From Endomychus coccineus (Eukaryota; Arthropoda; Insecta; Coleoptera; Endomychidae): 64,000 nucleotides of DNA. The position numbers were made by a program, and so were the translations under genes. Below are positions 54,300 to 64,000 of the stretch, piece by piece. Positions within the stretch are counted from its first letter, which is position 1. Each line of letters opens with the position of its first letter. The stretch lies in assembly GCA_958510875.1 (NCBI GenBank), contig OY294069.1, positions 158,347,111 to 158,411,110 of the forward strand. Direction: 5' to 3'. Under the pieces are notes generated by a model. That model saw only the letters and a program-made list of their open reading frames with translations. It was not told the origin of the DNA and ran no database searches.

Positions 54300-55080
54300 C
54301 TTTTGTTAACCAATCCTGTTTATTTTAAAACTGTGGCTAAGTATTCCGACACTATCGGCATCGTATTAATTGTTTTTCTCAAATACCATGTGAACTGAAC
54401 CTATGCAGTCACATTAGTAACGTAGAGAACGATAGGGATAAAAAATATCGAGTTTCAATGTCGTTAAAAGTTTTCTTTTGGCTTCATTATTATTGTTACA
54501 TTTGTATGAAGTTCCAGATTTTGGTCAGCCAATCCTAGTTCCAGGATAATTGAGTAATTAAAATATTTCTAGGCAGCTGAAAATCCAGATGTGATAGTGT
54601 AGTAGTGACGTAGAAGAGCAATGTAATAGCCTGTTGGTATTTATCTTATATAGAGCAGTGTTTACGTTTTATAAACAGTGGTTTACGCTATCTATTGTAT
54701 AATTTATAGCTAATTAGGGCAATTAGTGGTTGATAACGTCATTTCTGACATGCAATGTGTTCGATTTAGTTCAGTTAGTAGTCTTAACATCACAAATGTC
54801 CCTTGCTACTAAGCTTACATTTCAGTTGTCAAATTTATAGCATAAAGATCTGAAATATACTGTTATCCGAGTTATTCAATTATTAAATTGTATGTCATCG
54901 CCCGATTACGTACTTAGTACTATACTTACGACGTTAGAGAAAACACGAACGGTGCTAAAGTGACAATGTGGCATGTAATAAAATCACAAAAAATTGAGGT
55001 TAAGTATTGTAAATTGGGCAATTTTTTTTCGGATTTTGGCGGATATTTCTGTTTTGAGCATTTCTGAATCAATCTGTTGG
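54300..55080. other. Unassigned
   Basis: No feature recognised. Confidence 0.35.
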
Positions 55081-55089
55081 ACTATTTTT

Positions 55090-55400
55090 GACATGATGTT
55101 TGTGTTTGACAGATGTCGGACATTTTGATACAAGTATTTGACAAGTGTCTGACAGGTGTTTGAAAAGTGACAAAGCTGATAAACCATAACCTCCTATAGC
55201 GTTAGCATCAGTGTAACTGGATTTAAGAAGGTGTGTCTGTGCACCTGTCAGACACTTGTCAAATACTTAATCAAAATGTCCGAGATGTGTAGAACATTTG
55301 TCAAACAATTGTCTATATGTCAAACACTTGTCAGACACTTTTCAAACATTTGCCGAACACTTGTCAGACACTTGTCAATTACTTGTCAAACACTTCATTC
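55090..55400. repeat. Minisatellite of ACTTGTCA-type units in inverted arrangement
   Basis: From 55240 to 55395 the words CACTTGTCAGA and ACACTTGTCAAA recur roughly every 10-14 bases, more than ten times. Upstream at 55100-55170 the complement (TTTGACAAGTGTCTGACAGG) recurs, so the two blocks face each other around a 60-70 base spacer and could form a long imperfect hairpin. The minus frame across it is an artefact of the repeat. Confidence 0.85.
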
Positions 55401-55409
55401 ATCTTGAAT

Positions 55410-57195
55410 AAATTGAACATTCATTGAAATATTATGAGAACAGCGTTCTACTGGTTATAAATATATCACACGCATATATTTAACGCTCAGAAGTATTCGA
55501 AAATCTTATTTCCAGATTCAAGTGACGTCATAGACGTACAACTACCCTCCCACCATTACTGTACGTTACAGTAACTATGTTTCACCGTATATGTCGAAAT
55601 CCTTTGATCAAAGATCGTTTTGTTAATTTCCAGGTCAATAAGGGACAGTAACCACTACAACGAATTCTAGACAAACCTCTTGTCATACATCTTACGTGTA
55701 CGGAACATTTTGCATACATTTTTCAATATGAGAAAGCTATCTGCCAAAAATGTGCCGCATTTGCTCTCTGTCTTATTTGTTTTTTTTTTCTTTTGAATAT
55801 ACTAGTGATCCCGTGTAACAGGGAATATGTGCCCCCCAACAAGTATTAAGTTACTTAGTGAATATCTTGTTACTTCCTTTTATAACAATGTATTTCTATT
55901 ATTGTTGAAATGTAATAAAATGATACGAACCGAAATGAATTAATACATTATTATTATTATTAATTTTTTTCTGAAATAGGTGGTTCAAACAATTATGCTA
56001 TTTATATGTAATTGGAGAACTATATAAATCAAATAATTTACTAAGTGTTTTTAATTTTCAAGGAATATTCATTTTTCAACCTTTAGAAGACGATTATAAT
56101 ATTTCCTGGCTATGGGGAAGTTGTGGTTTATAGACGATTGGCGTGATCTGAGTTTTTTTCAATACGTTAATCATTATTGTTGAATATATAAATAAAGAGA
56201 ATTTACTAAGAATTACTAAAGGTGAACCTCGTATTGAAGGTATGTTTTCGAAACAAGCAATCTATTACGTAGTTTTATATAGAATATAGATCGATCGAAA
56301 TGAATGACGTAATAATCATTGTCGTTAATGAAAATTAAATATTTGCGTTGCGTTGTATAGCTTTCAATTGAAATGTTTTGGCTAGGAATAAAATTGTTTG
56401 TTTATAGAGAAGCGTTCTGAAGCGATTGAAATGAAAGCCTACATCTACTACGGTACATTATAGTGACATGATATTGAAAATACAATTATCTTGGCTCTAA
56501 TTGTGTTTTTCTATTTCGTTAAAGGTTTCGGTAAGTAAACCTGGAAACCGTCCAGGCTGTTTGTTATATAATTAGATCAATTATTACAACTTATCCTTCA
56601 CGTTCATGTGCTAAAATAATTTGCTAATTATGATTAATAAACACATGCTAAAAATAAAATTCTAATGTTCTTTTATTATAGAACGATACCACTTTAATGT
56701 GTTGAAATCTCATGATCATTAAAATGAAATAGAAATAATGAAAAAAATTTAAATTGAATAATAACGAATTGATCAATTTTTTGAAGGTTACGAAGAATAA
56801 CTAATTTTAATGTTTTCGAAATTGCATAACTTATTAGATAATTTTAAAAAATTTGCAATAACACAACAAGAAACGAAAATAGTTTTTTTATGCTCGGTTA
56901 TTTTGAATGAATTGTTGTTGATGATAAAAATTCCACCATTCCACCATTCCATTCTCAAGGATTTTTTTTTTAATCATATTGAATTTTTGGCTATAGCATT
57001 TTGCCACGAGGCCATTGTTAACTAATAATTTATTTAGAACTCACAAAACCTAGATGAAAACAGGGATACATGACCTAGGGGTCTATCAGGGCTCTTAATT
57101 CTTCATACACATACAAAACTAGACCACTAATAGACAGGATAAATAACATAGGAGAGAAAAATAGGATTTTAAAACAACGTTGTCTCTATTTAACT
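55410..57195. other. Unassigned, 1.8 kb of very AT-rich DNA
   Basis: No feature recognised. A CCATTCCACCATTCCA duplication near 56935 is trivial. Confidence 0.4.
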
Positions 57196-57202
57196 AACCA
57201 AA

Positions 57203-57790
57203 TCACAACTTAATATTGGTTTTAACAATATGACAGAATGAACAATTAAGAATTTTAGAACTTTTGGACAAGATTAAATCATTTAAGCTGATAGGTTGGG
57301 AAATTTCTTGACATACATGAATTTGAGATAGGAGTTCTTGATTGTTTGCATCGTTTAAAGGACACTCCAGAATAATGTGAATAACTTCACCACAGGAATA
57401 TAAATCATTTTCAATAATTTGAATCTTATGAAGATAAACCGGAGTTAAGACATGACCAGACCGTAATCTACTAATGATTCTTATAAAGGCTCTTGAAGTT
57501 GAATTATTATTTATCATGAACCATGGTTTAAATGAGGAGTAAGGAACCATTTCTTTGTAAATCTTGCCTTTATGTATCAAGAAAATAGTATTTTGGCATT
57601 TATGTATAATAGCCCTTTTGTAAAGAGCAAAGAAATCTTGCAATGGAATTTTAACATTATACAGATCAGGTAATTAACAAGCTTGCTTGGCTAATCGATC
57701 AACAATTTCATTACCCGGTATGTTAACATGATAAACATGAAATAAATTTTCTTCAGACTAAGTTCCAAATCGGCTACAAATTTGAGTATT
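57203..57790 (-). pseudogene. LINE family 5 (I-like): RNase H end and C-terminal zinc knuckle
   Basis: At the right, the minus strand reads VYHVNIPGNEIVDRLAKQAC, the end of an RNase H domain (G-N-E-x-x-D-x-L-A-K). After one stop, an open frame of 146 codons (57643 to 57203) gives FKPWFMINNNSTSRAFIRII and SRLRSGHVLTPVYL. It then shows a CxxxxH...C pattern in DLYSCGEVIHIILECPL, the degenerate CCHC knuckle that closes I-clade LINEs, in which the first Cys is lost. RT lies beyond the break. Its 5' edge faces the 5' edge of the plus-strand LINE at 57815. Confidence 0.84.
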
Positions 57791-57814
57791 TCCAGTATAA
57801 TGTATGATATTCTC

Positions 57815-59062
57815 AAGGAATGTGCGCCTGAATTAACACCAGTTTTCTGCAGGTTGCCTACCCAAACTTGCTGTGTTTCCTTCCAGGTGGAAGACCTGAG
57901 AACAGGAGACCTGCTTGCTTTCGTAACATATGTATGGCAGTAATCTATTGAAAAATATGGAGAATCTCCAGCCGTAGCATTGGATATCTTCCTACTATTT
58001 GACCAAGTCCGGCACCAAAGCCTTCTTGGGAAACTTCCGTCATATGGTTTGCCGCCTTAACTTACTATCAAGTTTTCTCTCAGATAGATCACTCCATGTG
58101 GTGGTTGACGGAGTCTCCTCCTATACAATGACTATCACTGCTGGTGTTCCACAGGGTACTATCTTGGCTCCAGCTTTGTTTCTGCTCCATATCAACGACC
58201 TGTTGGAAGTGATCACCTGTTCCTTCTACAACTATGAGAATGATGGTACACTTCATAGTTCTTTCTCATCTAGAGACCCTATACCATCCAATGAAGCCAG
58301 AGAAGCGAGACAGCGACAAGTCGACGCAATTAATGAAGATCTGATAATATAGCAGAGCTTAATGCAACCAAAACTGAAGCTTGCAACTTCGCCAAGGATC
58401 TCACAATCCCTAATATCCAAGTTTTCCATATCCAAGTTTGAGATCACTACCAACAGCACCCTCTCATGGGATGATCACGTGAGGTCCATTGCAAAAACCG
58501 CTTCAATAAAACTTGGTTTTCTATTCTGTGCCAAGAGTTACTTTACATCCCATCAGCTCCTCATGATCTACAAAGCACATATTCGACCTGGCCTGGAGTA
58601 CTTCTGTTCACATGTTTGGATTTTGGCTACCAAACATATTCTAAAGCTCTTGAATCCTATCCATAAGAGGGCTATTCGTCTGATTGATGTCACACTTACG
58701 AATACATTGACCTCTCTAGAACATCACAGAAAGGTGCACGGATCTATCCCTTTTCTATAGATCCGTTCATAGTCGGTGTTCATCAGAAACCTCGTCTGTT
58801 GTTCCACAACGAGAGATTTCAGATAGGCGGACCAGAAGAGCTTAAGCTAGTCACCCCTCCATTGTCAAGCTCGAAACCTACCGAATTTCTTCCTACCAGA
58901 CTTAATTTTTCTATCGAACGACGAATTTGCCTTGTGAGGCCTTTCCCTATGCATATAACTTCCAAACCTCCAACAAAAATTAGAATGCTCATCTCTTCTT
59001 TCAACATGCAACCAATGGCTCACACGATATTCTTCCAACATTATAGAATTGAAATTTTTGGT
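57815..59062 (+). pseudogene. LINE family 1, best-preserved copy (Jockey/CR1-type)
   Basis: The copy holds most of the RT and the C-terminus. Order: a start matching LKECAPELTPVFCRL; KAFLGNFRHMVCRLNLLSSF; FLSDRSLHVVVDGVSSYTMT; TAGVPQGTILAPALFLLHIN (RT motif five region); YENDGTLHSSFSSR, where the expected YADD active site reads YEND; ARQRQVDAINEDL; STLSWDDHVRSIAKTASIKL; LLMIYKAHIRPGLEYFCSHV; ILKLLNPIHKRAIRLIDVTL; LTSLEHHRKVHGS; EIPDRRTR-like remains; and FPMHITSKPP before the end. Main frames are 57999-58352, 58362-58760 and 58799-59065. The mutated active site and frameshifts show it is dead. There is no RNase H, unlike families 3 and 5. Confidence 0.9.
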
Positions 59063-59287
59063 TAATTTCTACAGTGAAAAGTGTTTTACATTACATAAAA
59101 TACAGTGGAGAATAAAAAGATAGATGAGCTTATAATAAACCAATTCAGTCAATGAACTTTTTTTCATAAAAGCTCAATAATTATGATGTTACATTAAACA
59201 AGGCTAAATTGATTATTTACAGTTCTGTTTTTTTTAATACTATGTATAATTTATGTTTTAAATCTTATATTGGGGTTGAGTTGACTG

Positions 59288-59612
59288 AACTATACAAATA
59301 ATCGAAAACGACCAATATTAGTGTCGATCACGTAGTTTTCGAGGTCGCTGTGATGAATAGTGACCTCATGCCGTGAAAGCTCAAGTTTAGCACTGAGGGT
59401 GCTAAGAATGAGGGTGGGAAGGGGGTGACATGTACAAATAATAGAAAACGACCGACATAAGTGTCGATTCCACAGTTTTCGGGGTCTCTGAGGTGAATAT
59501 TGACGTTCCTGATGCAGTTCAAGTTTAAGCTCAGCTCTAGGGATGCTAGGGATGCGGTAAGAAGGGGGTGTCATTTAAAAATAATCGAAAATGATTGATA
59601 TCAGTGTACCCG
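59288..59612. repeat. Two and a quarter tandem units of about 143 bp
   Basis: ATAATCGAAAACGACCAATA at 59297, ATAATAGAAAACGACCGACA at 59438 and ATAATCGAAAATGATTGATA at 59580 mark three unit starts. Within units, AGTGTCGATC...AGTTTTCGAGGTCGCTGTG is echoed by AGTGTCGATT...AGTTTTCGGGGTCTCTGAG. Overlapping frames here are artefacts. A similar GAAAACTTCCCGAGTGGAG texture at 34720 hints at a dispersed relative. Confidence 0.85.
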
Positions 59613-59614
59613 GC

Positions 59615-60925
59615 TTAGCCGGTTAATCAGCTAGTTTATTTTGAAACGCGATGTGTAAACAAGGCATGCTAAATATTGGTGTCAATATTTGCTACTTCAT
59701 TAATTTTATAATAGATATTCCATACCCAGACATAAATCTGATGTCAAACAAACAAAATATCATATGCTTATCTTTCGTTAGTAAGCGCAATGAAGTGATA
59801 AATCTTCGAGGTTATAAATTTTGATTTATCAATCAAGTTGTATTAGAAAGGGAAAATTAAAAAATTGAGATCGTAGCTATGCTTTATTTATAAATAGGGA
59901 ATAGTTGAATCAACAAGCACATTGAGCATCATTATTATTAATAAATATGTTGTTGAGCGACATATGGATAAGTGCAGGTGTTAGGAAATTTGATACTTGA
60001 TACTTTGTCATTATATGTTTTATATATTCACCAAACATATATCACATTTTTTGAGCTGTAAAAAAATGGTAAGTTGATTTACTGATCTTTGAAACTGAGA
60101 CAATAAATTTTACAAGAACCGATGATATCTTAACTGGCACGTGCTGTGTTATAGTCAATTTATGATTATTAAAATGGGGGGGATTCGAAATTTGTCATAG
60201 TACGCAGGTAAACATAAAATTCGTGTACGATATTCGTCACATTCTATCGTCCGATTTTGGGAATACAAAATTCGTCACAAAGATAATTATTGATTCTAAA
60301 ATTCTAAAATACAATTAAAACCTTGTTGATGCAATAATTCTTTTGCCACCATAGGCGTCCAAGTAATATTTTTACGCTTACAAAAAAATTAATATGATTG
60401 AGAACTTAAATTATGAGGTTGGTTTTACTTTATTCATTCACTAAATTAGTGTAATAAGAAAATTTGTAACATATGATCAAGAATATAATGTACTTATAAT
60501 ACATACATTTCATGCTCGGAAGAAAAACATTGACAATTTATACATAATAATACTACATATTTTATGGATTGTGTCCATATATATTTGAAGCAACTTTGAC
60601 AAAATGGAGGGTAGTTATATTTTGTTGTTCCAAATCTAGCAAAATAATTTTTGAAAAAAATCTTGTCTCCGAATTGTGACTGACTTTTTAGATTTACTAT
60701 CTATCTATTTGAAATTTTAACAAAACATTCATGAAATAAAAAATATTCGGTGAACTATAATAAAAAAATATTTAAATGAGAGTGAAAAGACTCGCAAGCG
60801 TTTGTGGTTTTATTTAGAGTTGAAGAAGCTTCAGCCCAAATATGGGGTAGGAAAGTGGCAAAAACGTCAACTTATCGTCTTGGTTTTATCGCAAGTAACT
60901 CGAAAACAAAAAAATCGACTTACGT
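59615..60925. other. Unassigned AT-rich DNA
   Basis: No gene or repeat partner recognised. Confidence 0.4.
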
Positions 60926-60930
60926 GAAAA

Positions 60931-61255
60931 TTACAAATTTGTTTGGCAGCTAAAAATCACAATTCCATTTCGGAAATCATTATCCAGAACAAAATTTTCC
61001 TCTCTTGACGTTTTGTACGAATGTTCTTGCAGATAACGGTGAACTTCGTTGGCAGAGCGAGGCAAAGTTGGCAATGTTTTGCGACGTCTATTGTACATAT
61101 TATCTTTGACGCATTTAAAGTTTCGTGAAGTCAACGTTTCTGAAGAAAAATCTGAGGGAAAACCATTTGAAGCTAATTCTTTATGCAATATTTTAGCTGG
61201 TCTCTCTGTAGGTTCTTCTTCCGCTTTTGTTTTGCATTTTACATTTTGAAAAGAA
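60931..61255 (-). pseudogene. Mutator-like (FLYWCH-associated) transposase N-terminal segment
   Basis: The minus strand reads KCKTKAEEEPTERPAKILHK, ELASNGFPSDFSSETLTSRN, VKDNMYNRRRKTLPTLPRSA, NEVHRYLQEHSYKTSREENF and NGIVIFSCQTNL in one open frame from about 61255 to 60931. The run (acidic-Pro) TERPxKI, then a MYxxRRKxLPxLPxSxxExHxxL stretch, then a TxxxENFxxxND...IVxFSxxxNL stretch is what I associate with the region between the FLYWCH finger and the catalytic domain of insect Mutator-like elements. No catalytic region follows, so it is a fragment. Family call is from memory of the pattern and is moderate. Confidence 0.6.
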
Positions 61256-61259
61256 TGTT

Positions 61260-62262
61260 AACTATTACTTGTTAGCACGTACAACACGAAAAATATAGTG
61301 ATGTCTATAGCCTTAATAAGCAATAAATATTCAATTAGCTGTAATAATCAACATCCACCCATCCTTTCTGTTCTTGCCAAAGAAAGCTCTATGTGACGAG
61401 TTTCAGGCACCCTTAAAATTTACCTGAGACCTTCATCGGTCCCCGGAATCAAATTGTGACGAATATAATGACGTCCATTAAAATTAACCAACGCAAGGTA
61501 AGAGAGCGTTTATATTTTCAATTCAAACCAATCTTTAGAATCTAGAAGTATATGAGCGTTGAGTTATATCAATAATAACATTATAGCTTGTGTTGCATTT
61601 TCATTTATCTGTGAAATGCATTCTCACAGCAAATTTCACTGCAATATTTTCAACCGATTCATATTTATGTTGAATGTCGTTGCAATTGCAATTTTCCATT
61701 TATGGCATCTAATCCAAATAATCGGCAAACGGATTTGTGATGAAAGCATGAAACAGTCGAATTTCAACATAACAACCAACCATATCGATTCAATTTGCCG
61801 GCAAATTATTCCGGTACCATGCTTTCCTTGGATCTTACACAATATTACTGGTATCTATGCACTATTTCTCTTTTATGTATGAAGATTAAATCGATCTGCT
61901 ATATAGATACTGAGCAAATTATGCATAAAATCATGTCATATAACCCTTAGAATAGAGATACGTATAAAACAATAACGTAGCGTAGATAATAAAAGTATAC
62001 AGTTGAACAAACTTTCAAGTGTGAGGATTACCTGACAACATGTATGGAACTGTGATCAATTGATCACCTGACTTCCATCACTTTTGTTAGCAAACTAGTT
62101 CTCGGACACTTCTGCGGCTCAAACGTAAATGTTTGTAGGAACATAAAATATATTGGAATGACTTGAAAACCGCTAATGGAAGAAGTTATATTATACTCAT
62201 ATGTTACATTGTAATGCAAATTGTCGTTGCTAATTTTATTGAAATTTTATTGGAGAATTCTA
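61260..62262. other. Unassigned
   Basis: A 107-codon plus-strand frame at 61559-61882 is hydrophobic and Ile/Phe-rich, overlaps a minus-strand frame, and shows no known domain. No other feature. Confidence 0.35.
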
Positions 62263-62264
62263 TT

Positions 62265-62765
62265 GCAGATTTGAAGCATCGTTATATAATAAATTGTGTT
62301 ACAAACAGAAACTTTAATTCTTGAATAGTTGTACTGTTTACCAAATGTTCGAAGAAAAAAGTAACTGTATGGAATTATTTAAAATAAAACAAAAGACCAT
62401 TGGATATCCAGCTTTTTCGAGAAATAATTTCCTAAGCTGGAACTGAATGGCAGTGTTATGTGAAGTCGTTCACGTTGTAACATAACTGATTTGATAAAAC
62501 ATTATTTTTTGAAAACAAATTTGTTAGGCAAAATATCCAGTTACTCATACATCTTTTGAAGGATACAAATGATACAATGATCATTTACAGTTGAGATATA
62601 ATCATTAGATAAATGTGAAGTTCATGATACAGCAACTTGCTTTGCAGAATTGTGCTTTTTGATCATCTCCTGGAAGCACAGCGATATTTTTCCAGACCAT
62701 TACATGAATAATCATTATTTGTAAAGTTATCACAACAAAAACGGTCAGCAGTAGCTGGAATAAAG
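62265..62765. repeat. Dispersed repeat, copy 2 (partner at 1.85 kb)
   Basis: Direct match to 1850-2350, including GCAGATTTGAAGCATCGTTA, GGATACAAATGATACAATGA, CATTAGATAAATGTGAA and CTCCTGGAAGCACAGC-like blocks. It ends where a PLE 3' tail begins near 62785. Confidence 0.7.
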
Positions 62766-62789
62766 TTTCAATTTCTACCAAATATAATT

Positions 62790-63050
62790 TCTCGGGAAAT
62801 AGGTCACACTAGCACATATTCTCATTATTTTCGTCTTTACGTACGTTTTGGTCTCACGACTATCATCAGAAGACGTGTCGATGTATTAAACGTGATTTCT
62901 TGGAACTAATTGTATCATCACCAGGCGACCTTGTCGCACTAATTTTAATAAAAAATACTCACGTCGCCGAAACGAATAGAAACACAAGTAATTGAAATTA
63001 TAACACATTTCAATTACTCCAGTTTCTGTTCGTTTCTCACGACCGGAAAA
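62790..63050 (-). mobile_element. Solo PLE family A 3' end
   Basis: The minus strand carries the 3' repeat (similar to 5640-5780 and 63425-63550), a hammerhead motif and the AT-rich tail CTCGGGAAATAGGTCACAC read on the plus strand. At the inner edge, GAAACGAATAGAAACACAAG and its near-complement around 63005-63040 make a hairpin. No coding part is left. Confidence 0.78.
62832..62875 (-). ncRNA. PLE hammerhead motif, core mutated
   Basis: Stem I CGTCTT/AAGACG is perfect and CTGATGA is intact. GAAA has become AAAA (G12 lost) and one stem II base has changed (AGTC against GACC), so cleavage is not expected. Confidence 0.85.
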
Positions 63051-63076
63051 GAGAATATATAAAAAAGTATTGTTTG

Positions 63077-63156
63077 GAATTCTATTGGTTTCGAACCTAC
63101 AGTTCCAGAAGGAACCTGATCTCTATTCAAATCCCCGACCGCACGGCCACTACCGC
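63077..63156 (-). tRNA. tRNA-Ser(AGA) relic, probably pseudogene or SINE head
   Basis: The minus strand starts GCGGTAGTGGCCGTGCGG, which fits the 5' half and box A of insect tRNA-Ser. An anticodon arm TTGA-ATAGAGA-TCAG follows, with AGA as anticodon; then a type II long variable arm GTTCC-TTCT-GGAAC; then TGTAGGTTCGAAACC, an exact box B. The T stem's 3' strand (CCAAT instead of CCTAC) and the 3' acceptor strand no longer pair, and the D arm is shortened, so it is not a functional tRNA. It could be a dead tRNA gene or the tRNA-derived head of a SINE. Confidence 0.72.
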
Positions 63157-63380
63157 TGATGATAAGTCAATACTCTATTCGAAGAATAAACTCTTAAATC
63201 GAATTGACGTCCATAATTCTGGAAGTAATTACTCGAGGGTAGCTAGAGCATTATTTCAAATGATACATTGTCATCAGAATATATTTTTGACCATGTTATG
63301 ATAAAGATTCTTGACCCAGGTATGAATTATATAAAAATTTTCGGGAAATAAGTCACATTAACACTTGTGTTTTATATTTT

Positions 63381-63424
63381 CGTTTTTACGAACGTTTCGG
63401 TCTCACGACCATCATCAGAAGACT
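63381..63424 (-). ncRNA. PLE hammerhead ribozyme, core intact
   Basis: The minus strand has CTGATGA, stem II GGTC-GTGA-GACC, GAAA, a short stem III (ACG-TT-CGT) and a GTA cleavage triplet, all as required. Stem I (AGTCTT against AAAACG) has two mismatches out of six, so activity may be weakened. After the copy at 20505 it is the best-preserved ribozyme here. Confidence 0.87.
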
Positions 63425-63796
63425 TATTGTGTCCAGAATAGGATTTCTCAAAATTAATTGTATTAGCACAAAGCGTCCTTATCGCAACAATTTCAATTAA
63501 AAATGCCCACGTCGCCGAAACGAACAGAACCACGAATAATCGAAATTGTACCACATCAAATATTCAAGTATAAAATATATCAAGAATCCACCATTCAGTA
63601 ATATTCTCATAATATGTAAATGCATAGTATAGTGTCTTTACGACTGAAGACCAAAACTATTACGTTAAGTATCTACTTTCGAACCAGATGTGAAGATGTA
63701 TGAGGTAATAGGAAAAGGTGGCAGACCTTATTGGAACATTACTTTTGAGCATTCCTCCTGAAATATACTTTTAACATTATAAAGACGCATGTAGGA

Positions 63797-64000
63797 ATTT
63801 GCAACAGTTTTAATTGATTAAATTAGTATAAATCAGACTCAATGTCTGAATATCTGTCCTATGATTTACAGATTTGTAGTCACGTTTGATGTGAATGATC
63901 TCCAGAATGGATCTTTTATAATAATTGGTTTCCTTAGTTGAAATATCAACATTTTTGTAAGTAGTGTTTAGTAAGGGCGGTGGAATTATCTAAGTTTTTG
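63797..64000 (-). pseudogene. PLE family A endonuclease C-terminus, partial
   Basis: The minus strand reads NLDNSTALTKHY, then KETNYYKRSILE, IIHIKRDYKSVNHRTD and LIYTNLI, collinear with the 6-kb copy. A short deletion removes the CFDYNHQFDY stretch and shifts the frame. It is cut by the window edge. Confidence 0.85.

Larger units (their letters stand above)
63300..64000 (-). mobile_element. PLE family A 3' part running off the window
   Basis: The layout matches 5520-6250: tail (GATAAAGATTCTTGACCCAG), hammerhead, 3' region, then endonuclease C-terminus. The remainder lies beyond the window edge. Confidence 0.88.

Noticed and set aside
55034..55187. Minus-strand frame rich in CQTLVKYLYQNVRHLSNT
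   Set aside because: It is the translation of the ACTTGTCA minisatellite.
59290..59574. 94-codon minus-strand frame
   Set aside because: It is a reading of the 143-bp tandem units and repeats its own sequence.
61559..61882. Hydrophobic 107-codon frame as a membrane protein gene
   Set aside because: It overlaps an antisense frame, is driven by AT-rich codons, and shows no conserved pattern.

Overview
This window is AT-rich eukaryotic DNA from an arthropod, most likely an insect. That inference rests on the transposon families present: Penelope-like elements with hammerhead ribozymes, Tc1/mariner, hAT, and Jockey/CR1- and I/LOA-type LINEs. A decayed tRNA-Ser(AGA) resembling insect tRNA-Ser fits this. 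The order cannot be fixed from sequence alone. I found no host protein-coding gene I could defend. Almost everything recognisable is a mobile element, mostly broken and often nested, so this reads as a transposon graveyard in an intergenic or heterochromatic region.

Layout. 1-5.5 kb: unassigned DNA, an eight-copy tandem array (2.73-3.62 kb) and the first copy of a local repeat, called R here. 5.5-7.1 kb: a Penelope-like element (PLE) whose reverse transcriptase (RT) half is inverted against its GIY-YIG endonuclease (EN) half. 7.1-12.2 kb: more R copies, a second local repeat S, an old PLE and a mariner fragment. 13-21.4 kb: several PLE pieces, a palindromic element (17.26-18.19 kb), an almost intact DD41D mariner (19.0-20.5 kb) and a structurally perfect hammerhead ribozyme at 20505-20548. 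22.5-26.8 kb: two more long palindromic elements. 27.8-30.2 kb: a mariner interrupted by a hAT with an exact 8-bp target duplication; the hAT carries arrays of TATCGATA at both ends. 31.6-33.6 kb: a 2-kb palindromic element. 34.3 kb: a FLYWCH zinc-finger relic. 36.2-37.4 kb: two LINE relics. 39 kb: another inverted PLE. 40.7-41.9 kb: a non-autonomous mariner. 43.0-44.6 kb: a hAT nested in a LINE. 45-53.5 kb: LINE copies, mostly minus strand, interleaved with a local repeat. 55 kb: a small minisatellite. 57.2-59.1 kb: two LINEs head to head. 61 kb: a Mutator-like relic. 62.3-64 kb: a copy of the repeat seen at 1.85 kb, two PLE 3' ends and a tRNA-Ser relic.

The most interesting signals are these. 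(1) A family of PLE hammerhead ribozymes at seven sites, two with intact catalytic cores. (2) Three PLE copies whose 5' portion is inverted in the arrangement expected from twin priming. (3) Subterminal TATCGATA arrays in a BED-finger hAT; that octamer is the Drosophila DREF-binding element, and DREF is itself a hAT-related BED-finger protein. (4) Nested insertions with exact target duplications that give a relative insertion order. All coordinates of decayed elements and all repeat counts were made by eye.
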